Part shown: piece after piece, positions 1-5,475 of the stretch
Layout: every line of letters begins with the position of its first letter
Position numbering within the stretch: position 1 is the stretch's first letter
Assembly (NCBI GenBank): GCA_021837545.1
Contig: JAKBFR010000147.1
Coordinates: 1-5,475, forward strand
Length of the DNA: 5,475 nt
Reading direction: 5' to 3'
Source: Bacillota bacterium
GTDB taxonomy: Bacteria; Bacillota_A; Clostridia; Clostridiales; Clostridiaceae
Position numbers and translations under genes: made by a program
The notes under the pieces: model-generated
Told to the model about the DNA's origin: nothing
Seen by the model: the letters and a program-made list of their open reading frames with translations, nothing else
The model's database searches: none

Positions 1-662
1 ATAGCAGGAAGTAAATTCGCCACCTTAATTTTACATACCCCAAGCATATTAAATCCAAGCCCTACAATTAAAAGACTACCAACTGCAGACATATTAGAAA
101 TTACAGTATCATTTAAAACTGTTGAAAGTCCCCCTGCAAGAAGTGTTATACTTCCTTGATAAACTAGTACTGCAATTGAAGACAACATTACTCCTATACC
201 AAGAGATGATGCAAATATTATTGAAGATATTCCATCTAGTATGGATTTAGCAAAAAGAGTTGTGTGATTTCCTTGAAGTCCACTTTCAAGAGATCCAACT
301 ACTGCCATTGCTCCAACACAAAATAGTAGACTTGACGTTACAAAACCTTCTGATATAGATATGTTTTCATTTGATTTACTACTTTTTTTACTATTTATTT
401 TTTTCTCTATCATATCCCCTAAATCATTCAATCTTTTATCAATATCTATTATTTCACCAATTAGCGCACCTACTGCTATACAAATTATAATTTGTAACGT
501 ATCATTTCCTTTAAGTGCTCCGGATATTCCTATGTATAATATACATAATGCTAGCCCATTCATTATAGTTGAACTAATCTTTTCAGTTAGCCTTTCTTTT
601 ACAATTAATCCTATTAAACATCCACCTATTATGGCTGCTGCGTTAACTATTGTTCCCAACAT
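1..662 (-). CDS. DUF554 family membrane protein (YdfK/YqgA-like), 3'-truncated by window edge
   Basis: The minus-strand frame opens at the ATG at 660-662 and stays open for 220 codons to the left edge without a stop. The protein begins MLGTIVNAAAIIGGCLIG and is very hydrophobic. Likely membrane spans are at about residues 1-21, 35-52, 56-75, 106-126, 141-168 and 187-211, with a polar Lys/Ser-rich loop at about 76-104. The start (GTIVN-A-AI-GG-G), the GALIGE stretch at 65-70, the FCVGAMAVVGSL block at 114-125 and the ILDGISSIIFASSLGIGV block at 141-158 match my memory of DUF554 proteins. These are usually about 220-240 residues long, so only a short C-terminus should be missing. A strong ribosome binding site, GGGGGAG at 668-674, lies five bases upstream of the ATG. 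The gene follows the aspS terminator, so it is probably transcribed separately. The family is an inner-membrane protein, often suggested to be a transporter, with no established substrate. Family assignment is confident; function is unknown. Confidence 0.9.
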   Translation of the reverse strand, partial: MLGTIVNAAAIIGGCLIGLIVKERLTEKISSTIMNGLALCILYIGISGALKGNDTLQIIICIAVGALIGEIIDIDKRLNDLGDMIEKKINSKKSSKSNENISISEGFVTSSLLFCVGAMAVVGSLESGLQGNHTTLFAKSILDGISSIIFASSLGIGVMLSSIAVLVYQGSITLLAGGLSTVLNDTVISNMSAVGSLLIVGLGFNMLGVCKIKVANLLPA

Positions 663-689
663 TTTTGCTCCCCCAATTTTTCTATTATG

Positions 690-738
690 AAAAAAGATCC
701 TCATACAATAATTTTCATCATTATACGAGAATCTTTTT
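690..738 (-). terminator. Rho-independent terminator after aspS
   Basis: Read on the minus strand about 30 bases after the aspS stop, the arm AAAAAGATTCTC (727-738) pairs with GAGGATCTTTTT (691-702) in a 12-bp stem containing one U-G wobble. The upper part can add an ATAAT/ATTAT helix around a GATGAAA loop. The descending arm ends in a run of six T, so the stem and T-tract overlap as in many clostridial terminators. The ascending arm begins with A's, so the structure could also stop transcription from the other strand. It marks the end of the hisS-aspS unit and separates it from the DUF554 gene. Confidence 0.85.
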
Positions 739-747
739 ATCGTAAGT
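720..747 (-). promoter_or_regulatory. Possible promoter for the DUF554 gene overlapping the terminator
   Basis: A perfect TATAAT -10 hexamer on the minus strand (720-725) lies about 60 bases before the DUF554 start. The -35 side is weak: ACTTAC at 742-747 with a 16-base spacer, or TTACGA at 740-745 with a 14-base spacer. A transcript starting here would begin inside the terminator and lack its ascending arm, so it would escape termination. TATAAT arises readily in AT-rich DNA, so the call is tentative. Confidence 0.4.
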
Positions 748-769
748 TTACCTGAATCTAAGAATCACT

Positions 770-2569
770 TTATTCTGCGTCTTTTTTATCCTCTTTTGGA
801 AGTATTCCAATTCCAAGTTCAATTAATTGTTTTTCATCAGTTACATTTGGTGCTTCGCTTAAATAGCAATATGCATTTTGGTTTTTAGGGAATGCAATAA
901 CGTCTCTTATATTTTCTGTTCCAGCTAAGAACATTATCATTCTATCTAAACCAAATGCTAAACCACCATGTGGTGGTGCTCCAAATTTTAATGCTTGTAA
1001 TAAGAATCCAAAGTTTTTCCATGCATCTTCTTCAGTAAATCCAAGTGCTTTAAGCATTCTTTCTTGAAGGGCTGTATCGTGAATTCTTATAGATCCTCCA
1101 CCTAATTCTTCCCCATTTAACACTAAATCATAAGCTTTAGAGCGTACTTTTCCTGGATCAGATTCAATAAAATCTAAATCTTCATCCATTGGTGCTGTAA
1201 ATGGATGATGGCAAGCCATAAATCTTTCTTCTTCTTCACTATATTCAAATAATGGGAATTCAGTAACCCAAGTGAAATTAAATTCATTTTTATCTTTTAC
1301 TAAGTCAAATTGTTTAGCTAATTCTAATCTTAAAGCTCCTAAGCTTTGTAATACTACTGAATTCTTATCTGCTACAATAAGAACCGCATCTCCATTTTCT
1401 GCATTCATAGTTTTTAGTATAGAATTTGTTATGTCATCAGTTAAGAATTTAGCTATTGATGATTTAACTCCATCTTCTTTAAGTTGAATCCAAGCAAGCC
1501 CCTTAGCTTTATAAGTTTTAATAAATTCACCTAATTTATCTAAAGGCTTTCTGCCAAGTTCTGCTCCACCTTTTAAGCATAATGCTCTAACAGATCCGCC
1601 ATTTTCTATAGCATCTTTAAACATTGGTAACTCTAAATCACGAGCTTCTTCTGTTATATTAGTTATTTCCATGCCAAATCTTACATCTGGTTTATCTGAT
1701 CCATATTTCTCCATAGCATCTTTAAATGTCATTCTTTTAATTGGAAGTTTAACATCAACGCCTGCAACTTCTTTAAATACATGAGCAATTAACCCTTCAT
1801 TAACTTTCATTATGTCATCTTGCTCTACAAAGCTTAATTCCATATCCACTTGAGTAAATTCTGGTTGTCTATTAGCCCTTAAATCTTCATCTCTAAAACA
1901 TTTAGCTATTTGATAATATTTATCAAATCCAGATACCATAAGCAGTTGTTTAAATAATTGTGGTGATTGTGGAAGAGCATAAAACATACCTGGATAATTT
2001 CTTGAAGGTACTATATAATCTCTAGCTCCTTCTGGTGTACTTCTATTTAATATTGGAGTTTCAACATCTAAAAAGTCATTAGCTTCTAAATAATCACGAA
2101 TAGCTTTTGTTGTTTTACTTCTAATCATAAATATCTTTTGCATATCTGGTCTTCTTAAATCTAAATATCTATATTTCAATCTAATATTTTCAGCTGCATC
2201 TAAGTTTTCTTTAATATATATTGGTGGAGTTTCTGATTCTGAAAGAATCTTTATCTCTTCACACTTTAATTCAACAAAACCAGTTGGCATGTTTTCATTA
2301 ATGCTTTCTCTTTTAACAACTTCTCCAATTACTGCTACGCAATATTCAGGTCTAACTGCTTTTGCTTTTTCAAAAGCTTCTCCATTGATTTCTTCACCGA
2401 AAACTACTTGCATTATTCCTGTTTTATCTCTTAAATCGATAAATTCAAGTCCTCCAAGTTTTCTATTTCTTTGAACCCATCCCATTAAAGTAATTTTTTC
2501 ACCTATATGTTCTTCTCTAGGTTCTCCACACATCATTGTACGCTTTAATCCATTTAAAGATTCACCCAT
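770..2569 (-). CDS. aspS: Aspartyl-tRNA synthetase (AspRS), bacterial type
   Basis: This cytoplasmic class II synthetase attaches aspartate to tRNA-Asp using ATP. Its 599 residues fit the usual bacterial length of about 590-600. An OB-fold anticodon-binding domain spans about 20-110 (GWVQRNRKLGGLEFIDLRD). The class II core follows: motif 1 near 158-174 with P172, the GARDY and QSPQLFKQLL substrate-site segments at 181-185 and 201-210, motif 2 at 225-244 (FRDEDLRANRQPEFTQVDME) and motif 3 at 535-546 with R543. A GAD-type insertion, typical of bacterial AspRS, occupies about 285-420. The ATG at 2567-2569 is chosen because AGGAGG (2579-2584) lies nine bases upstream and MGESLNGLKRT resembles other clostridial AspRS N-termini; Met12 and Met13 lack such a site. 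The gene is 37 bp downstream of hisS with no terminator between them, and a strong terminator follows it. L38 in RKLGG is the residue type expected for a tRNA-Asp-specific enzyme. All motifs are intact. Confidence 0.98.
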   Translation of the reverse strand: MGESLNGLKRTMMCGEPREEHIGEKITLMGWVQRNRKLGGLEFIDLRDKTGIMQVVFGEEINGEAFEKAKAVRPEYCVAVIGEVVKRESINENMPTGFVELKCEEIKILSESETPPIYIKENLDAAENIRLKYRYLDLRRPDMQKIFMIRSKTTKAIRDYLEANDFLDVETPILNRSTPEGARDYIVPSRNYPGMFYALPQSPQLFKQLLMVSGFDKYYQIAKCFRDEDLRANRQPEFTQVDMELSFVEQDDIMKVNEGLIAHVFKEVAGVDVKLPIKRMTFKDAMEKYGSDKPDVRFGMEITNITEEARDLELPMFKDAIENGGSVRALCLKGGAELGRKPLDKLGEFIKTYKAKGLAWIQLKEDGVKSSIAKFLTDDITNSILKTMNAENGDAVLIVADKNSVVLQSLGALRLELAKQFDLVKDKNEFNFTWVTEFPLFEYSEEEERFMACHHPFTAPMDEDLDFIESDPGKVRSKAYDLVLNGEELGGGSIRIHDTALQERMLKALGFTEEDAWKNFGFLLQALKFGAPPHGGLAFGLDRMIMFLAGTENIRDVIAFPKNQNAYCYLSEAPNVTDEKQLIELGIGILPKEDKKDAE

Positions 2570-2578
2570 TACTAATTT

Positions 2579-2584
2579 CCTCCT
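2579..2584 (-). promoter_or_regulatory. aspS ribosome binding site
   Basis: A perfect AGGAGG on the minus strand lies nine bases upstream of the aspS ATG, inside the 37-bp hisS-aspS gap. It fixes the start at 2569 rather than at the downstream Met12 or Met13 codons. I see no promoter or hairpin in the rest of this gap, consistent with co-transcription with hisS. Confidence 0.9.
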
Positions 2585-2606
2585 AACAACTTACATCATT
2601 GATATT

Positions 2607-3860
2607 TTATTTTACTATTTTAGCTATTTCCTCTAAGTTTTCTAATGAAACCTCAAAAATTTCACCATCGCTCATTCTCTTTAAATTAATCTTTTTGCTT
2701 GTTAATTCATCTTCACCTAAGATAGTAGTAAATGCTACACCTAATTTATTTGCAAATTTCATTTCAGCCTTTATACTTCTACCCATATGGTTTGTTTCAC
2801 ATTTAACCCCTAAGTTTCTTAAGCTACTAGCTAATTTGAAAGCATATTTGCTTCCTTCATCACCTCTCGCTCCAATATATAAATCAAATAAGTTTTCTTT
2901 TGGTATTTCTATACCTTCTTTTTCTAAAGTCATAATTAATCTTTCGATTCCCATACCAAAACCAACTGCTGGCATATCAGGTCCACCAAGCTCTTCTATT
3001 AATTTATCATATCTTCCTCCACCACAAACAGTGAAATCTGAAGTTAATATTTCAAATATAGTCTTTGTATAATAATCTAATCCTCTAACTATGCCTGGAT
3101 CTATTTCATAAGAAATCCCTAAAATATCTAAATATTCTTTGACCTTAGTAAAGTGAGTATCACATTCTTCGCACATATAATCTAAAATTATTGGTGCATT
3201 CTTTGTAATCTCATGACATTTTTTTTCCTTACAATCTAAAATTCTCATAGGATTTTTTTCAAATCTAGTTTTACAAAGATCACAAAGACCATCATAATTT
3301 TCCGCCAAAAATTTCTTTAAAGCTTCATTATACTTTGGTCTACAATTTGGGCAGCCCAAATTATTTATGTTTAAGCTTAAGCTCTTTAATCCTAATTTTT
3401 TCAAGGTATCCATGGCTACTGCTATAACTTCTGCATCCATTGAAGGTTCTTTAGATCCGAAAACTTCTAATCCACATTGATGAAATTGTCTAAGTCTTCC
3501 TTTTTGAACATTTTCATATCTAAAAGCTGGTGTTATATAATATAACTTTGTAGGTTGTGCTTCATTAAATAGTCTATTTTCTATAAAAGCCCTAACTACA
3601 GAAGCTGTTCCTTCTGGCTTTAATGTTATACTTCTATCACCTTTGTCATTGAAAGTATACATTTCTTTTTGAACTATATCAGTTGTATCCCCAACTCCTC
3701 TTAAAAATAAGTCTGTATGTTCGAACATTGGAGTTCTAACTTCTCTAATTCCATAAGTTTTAGCAACATCTCTAAATACGCTTTCTATATACTGCCACTT
3801 GTATGCATCTTGTGGTAACATATCTTTTGTACCTTTAGGTGCTTGCATTTCCATTGCCAT
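2607..3860 (-). CDS. hisS: Histidyl-tRNA synthetase (HisRS) with cysteine-rich insertion
   Basis: This cytoplasmic, normally homodimeric class II synthetase attaches histidine to tRNA-His. Its 417 residues match the usual bacterial length of about 420. Visible signatures are the [10 protein letters not shown] start, motif 1 near 37-52 with P44, [12 protein letters not shown] at 80-91, motif 2 at 110-128 ([16 protein letters not shown]), the HisRS-specific HisA motif [13 protein letters not shown] at 258-270 with the catalytic-position R259, and motif 3 at 298-309 ([12 protein letters not shown]). The C-terminal anticodon-binding domain covers about 325-417. Between motif 2 and HisA, the insertion domain has eight paired cysteines: C170/C173, C193/C196, C210/C215 and C230/C233. 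Such cysteines are also known from other Gram-positive HisRS. Full synthetase motifs and an intact C-terminus argue against the HisZ paralogue. The gene lies 109 bp after hemZ and 37 bp before aspS; the hisS-aspS pair is common in Firmicutes. Confidence 0.98.
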   Translation of the reverse strand: MAMEMQAPKGTKDMLPQDAYKWQYIESVFRDVAKTYGIREVRTPMFEHTDLFLRGVGDTTDIVQKEMYTFNDKGDRSITLKPEGTASVVRAFIENRLFNEAQPTKLYYITPAFRYENVQKGRLRQFHQCGLEVFGSKEPSMDAEVIAVAMDTLKKLGLKSLSLNINNLGCPNCRPKYNEALKKFLAENYDGLCDLCKTRFEKNPMRILDCKEKKCHEITKNAPIILDYMCEECDTHFTKVKEYLDILGISYEIDPGIVRGLDYYTKTIFEILTSDFTVCGGGRYDKLIEELGGPDMPAVGFGMGIERLIMTLEKEGIEIPKENLFDLYIGARGDEGSKYAFKLASSLRNLGVKCETNHMGRSIKAEMKFANKLGVAFTTILGEDELTSKKINLKRMSDGEIFEVSLENLEEIAKIVK

Positions 3861-3969
3861 TTTATTTCCTCCTTGTTAAATCAATTAACAGTTAACAATT
3901 GTTTTTTGATTTTTCTTACTTTATTTCCAATTGTAAATAAATTTAATAACTTATATAAAAAAATAAAAT
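3861..3969 (-). promoter_or_regulatory. hemZ-hisS intergenic leader with overlapping inverted repeats, no T-box
   Basis: This very AT-rich gap contains several dyads when read toward hisS. TTGTTAA (3892-3898) and TTAACAA (3873-3879) form a 7-bp inverted repeat with a 12-base loop whose distal arm touches the ribosome binding site. An earlier ACAATTG (3928-3934) can pair with CAATTGT (3895-3901), which overlaps the first dyad, so the two helices exclude each other. I see no T-box (no GGTGGTACCGCG-like block) and there is too little room for one. The best promoter guess is weak: TATACA-N17-TATATA at 3952-3980, overlapping the end of hemZ. hisS may therefore be read from its own weak promoter or from transcription through hemZ. 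Confidence 0.4.
3868..3873 (-). promoter_or_regulatory. hisS ribosome binding site
   Basis: AGGAGG on the minus strand lies seven bases before the ATG at 3858-3860. The protein begins MAMEMQ, with in-frame ATGs at codons 1, 3 and 5; the spacing favours the first, since the others would be 13 and 19 bases away. The site directly abuts the TTAACAA arm of an upstream inverted repeat. Confidence 0.88.
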
Positions 3970-3975
3970 TTATTT
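3935..3975 (-). repeat. 10-bp A/T inverted repeat spanning the hemZ stop
   Basis: AAATAAATTT at 3935-3944 is a perfect reverse complement of AAATTTATTT at 3966-3975, separated by 21 bases; the second arm covers the last Lys codon and the stop of hemZ. The stem has no G-C pair, and on the minus strand a T-run lies in its loop rather than after it. It is therefore a poor intrinsic terminator and may be chance in AT-rich DNA. I record it because it is the only stem candidate at the hemZ 3' end. Confidence 0.35.
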
Positions 3976-5397
3976 GTATAAAGTATCTAATAATTCCTTT
4001 TTTCTTTCAATCATTTCATCAATTCTTGATACATACTCGTGAAGATCCTTTAAGTTTGGAAATCTCTCAAGTCTGTCTTCTTCTAAAAATATTACTTTAC
4101 TTACAGCAGCTGCACCTAATGCAATTGTTGTTTGTTTTTCTTCAATCATTTGAATGTTATAAATACATTCTTTACCTTCTTTAGCATACCCTAAATTCTC
4201 CAAATTTCCAACCATATTTTTTTGTCTATACATATAATATGGTGAAAGACCTAAATTTTCCGCTAAAGTTCTGCTTTCTTCATACATTTTAATAATTTCT
4301 TCTTGAGATGTCATCTCTATACCTTTTTTAAGAATAAATTCTTCATACATCCTAGACCCTCTTTTTAGGGCTAATCCATGTACTGTAATACTATCTGGTT
4401 TTAATTTTATTAATTCATTTTTAGTATTTACCATATCTTCATGGGTTTCACCTGGAAGGCCTATTATTATATCCATATTAATATCATCAAAACCAAGCTC
4501 TCTTGCCATCTTAAACTTTTCTTTAATATCTTCTGAAGAATGAGTTCTTCCTATTAATTTTAAGGTTTTATCATTCATAGTCTGTGGATTAATACTTATT
4601 CTGTTTACTTTACAATCTTTCATAGTTTGTAATTTATTCTTAGTTAAAGTATCCGGTCTTCCACATTCAACTGTGAACTCTTTAACATTATTGTTTTTAA
4701 TAAAACTATTATAGATTTCCGTCATTAACATCATGAATTCTTTATCATTAACTGCTGTTGGAGTACCTCCACCAAAGTATACAGATTCAATATTAAGTTT
4801 CTTTTCCTTAACATATCTACTAATACCTTTTATTTCCTTTATTAATGCTTCTAAATATGGCATTACCATTTTTTTATGAACACCTATAGGATTAGAAGTA
4901 AACGAACAATAAAGACATTTAGTTGGACAAAATGCCATTCCAATATAAATAGCAATATTATTTTTATCTTTATTTACTATTCTTTCTTCAGCTATTGCCA
5001 CATCTATACATAACTTTGCTTTATCTTCGTGTGCTAAATATCTCTCTTTAAATATTTCTATAACTTCTTCTTCAGTATTTCCTTCTTTAATCAATTTTAA
5101 TGCTATTTTAGACGGTCTAATTCCAATTAAAATTCCCCAAGGATATATATCATTTGTTATATCCTTTAGACACAGAAAAAGAAACCTTCTAAGAGAATTT
5201 TTAATATCTTCTCCTAAAGATTCTTCTTTGCAATAATCTTTATATTCAAATCTTAAAATTTCCTCATCAATATAAAAAATATAATCTGCTTCTTCTTTTT
5301 CTAAAAATTTAATTTCTTTCATTGGAAAATACACATTAAATAATTGATATACCTCATATCTAAACTTTAAATTATTTAAATTAATCTTAATTTCCAT
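3970..5397 (-). CDS. hemZ: Radical SAM oxygen-independent coproporphyrinogen III oxidase-like protein, HemZ family
   Basis: The 475-residue protein is predicted to be cytoplasmic and to carry a [4Fe-4S] cluster that cleaves S-adenosylmethionine. The cluster motif CPTKCLYCSF has C157, C161 and C164. The radical SAM barrel follows: YFGGGTPTAV at 207-216, the VECGRPDTLT segment at 243-252, ISINPQTMND at 267-276 and MDIIIGLPGET at 308-318. The C-terminal part has the HemZ-like stretch YYMYRQKNMVGNLENLGYAKEGKECIYNI (388-415 region) and IALGAAAVSK (425-434). A long N-terminal extension before the cluster, about 150 residues with GILIGIRPSKIA at 88-99, is typical of HemZ and longer than in HemW. The start at 5395-5397 has AAGGAG (5403-5408) five bases upstream. 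HemZ is annotated for conversion of coproporphyrinogen III to protoporphyrinogen IX, but many clostridia lack a full haem pathway and the real substrate is uncertain. In clostridia hemZ often lies just before hisS-aspS. Family placement is firm; the reaction is inferred. Confidence 0.92.
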   Translation of the reverse strand: MEIKINLNNLKFRYEVYQLFNVYFPMKEIKFLEKEEADYIFYIDEEILRFEYKDYCKEESLGEDIKNSLRRFLFLCLKDITNDIYPWGILIGIRPSKIALKLIKEGNTEEEVIEIFKERYLAHEDKAKLCIDVAIAEERIVNKDKNNIAIYIGMAFCPTKCLYCSFTSNPIGVHKKMVMPYLEALIKEIKGISRYVKEKKLNIESVYFGGGTPTAVNDKEFMMLMTEIYNSFIKNNNVKEFTVECGRPDTLTKNKLQTMKDCKVNRISINPQTMNDKTLKLIGRTHSSEDIKEKFKMARELGFDDINMDIIIGLPGETHEDMVNTKNELIKLKPDSITVHGLALKRGSRMYEEFILKKGIEMTSQEEIIKMYEESRTLAENLGLSPYYMYRQKNMVGNLENLGYAKEGKECIYNIQMIEEKQTTIALGAAAVSKVIFLEEDRLERFPNLKDLHEYVSRIDEMIERKKELLDTLYK

Positions 5398-5408
5398 TAT
5401 TGCTCCTT

Positions 5409-5428
5409 AAAAAATGTGTAAGACACAT
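5409..5428 (-). promoter_or_regulatory. Short dyad plus T-run directly before the hemZ ribosome binding site
   Basis: On the minus strand, ATGTGT (5423-5428), a three-base loop CTT and ACACAT (5414-5419) form a perfect 6-bp hairpin. A run of T follows and leads straight into TTAAGGAG. It looks like a miniature terminator or attenuator in the hemZ leader, or a 15-bp DNA operator. The stem has only two G-C pairs, so terminator strength would be low. Confidence 0.4.
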
Positions 5429-5438
5429 GAAATAAAAT

Positions 5439-5475
5439 AACAAGTCAACGATGCGATGTATATTAACTTGTTTTT
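5439..5475. terminator. Terminator-like stem-loop upstream of hemZ, probably bidirectional
   Basis: AACAAGTCAA (5439-5448) and TTAACTTGTT (5463-5472) form a 10-bp stem around a 14-base loop. Read on the minus strand, its single mismatch becomes a U-G wobble and ATTTTATTT follows. Read on the plus strand, one C-A mismatch remains but five T's (5471-5475) reach the window edge. It probably ends the unit upstream of hemZ. The minus-strand stem also contains TTGACT (5443-5448), a near-perfect -35 hexamer, but the hexamer 17 bases later (TGTCTT) is a poor -10. Confidence 0.5.

Noticed and set aside
361..690. Plus-strand open frame of 109 codons
   Set aside because: It is antisense to the DUF554 gene, which reads through as a coherent membrane protein with a ribosome binding site. 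The plus-strand product is low-complexity Phe/Ile/Ser-rich sequence with no family resemblance.
1272..1487. Short plus-strand open frames inside aspS (also 2289-2474)
   Set aside because: Both are antisense to well-conserved aspS segments and have no initiation signal or recognisable product.
2599..3072. Plus-strand open frame of 157 codons
   Set aside because: It lies antisense to the intact C-terminal half of hisS, and its Ser/Leu/Pro-rich product looks like a shadow of AT-rich coding DNA.
2607..3860. HisZ (ATP phosphoribosyltransferase regulatory subunit) instead of HisRS
   Set aside because: The HisA catalytic motif, motif 2 and the C-terminal anticodon-binding domain are all present and intact, and the gene pairs with aspS rather than with histidine biosynthesis genes.
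3873..3898. Canonical Rex operator
   Set aside because: The half-sites match, but the spacings (12, or 5 for the nearer pair) differ from the required 4, so I do not call it as a feature.
3935..3975. Intrinsic terminator at the end of hemZ
   Set aside because: The stem is all A/T, has a 21-base loop and is not followed by a T-run on the minus strand, so it is kept only as an inverted repeat.
3843..4184. Plus-strand open frame of 113 codons spanning the hemZ-hisS gap
   Set aside because: It has no ribosome binding site, overlaps the start of hisS and the end of hemZ in antisense, and encodes no recognisable protein.
5420..5448. Sigma-A promoter for hemZ (TTGACT-N17-TGTCTT)
   Set aside because: The -35 is good, but the -10 matches only three of six bases and the -35 lies in a terminator stem.

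Overview
The base composition (strongly AT-rich), the AGGAGG-type ribosome binding sites, the A/T-ending codons and the gene content point to a low-GC Firmicute, most likely Clostridium sensu stricto or a close relative. I cannot name the species from the sequence. All credible genes lie on the minus strand, so transcription runs from the right edge to the left edge.

Layout in transcription order: (1) 5398-5475 is a non-coding leader with two hairpins: a terminator-like stem at the window edge and a short dyad followed by a T-run just before the hemZ ribosome binding site. (2) 3970-5397 is hemZ, a radical SAM enzyme of the oxygen-independent coproporphyrinogen III oxidase family. (3) 3861-3969 is an AT-rich gap of about 110 bp with overlapping inverted repeats and no T-box. 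(4) 2607-3860 is hisS, histidyl-tRNA synthetase. (5) A 37-bp gap carries the aspS ribosome binding site. (6) 770-2569 is aspS, aspartyl-tRNA synthetase. (7) 690-738 is a clear intrinsic terminator. (8) 1-662 is a DUF554 (YdfK/YqgA-like) multi-pass membrane protein that runs off the left edge, probably lacking only its last residues.

HisS and AspS are class II aminoacyl-tRNA synthetases that charge tRNA-His and tRNA-Asp. Their tight spacing and the terminator after aspS support a hisS-aspS transcription unit, possibly including hemZ because no convincing terminator or promoter separates hemZ from hisS. The DUF554 gene lies beyond the terminator and seems to be a separate unit whose -10 element may sit inside the terminator hairpin.

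This is mainly a conserved housekeeping region. I found no mobile element, CRISPR array, RNA gene or clearly novel system. The items worth a second look are the small regulatory structures between genes and a cysteine-rich insertion in HisRS.
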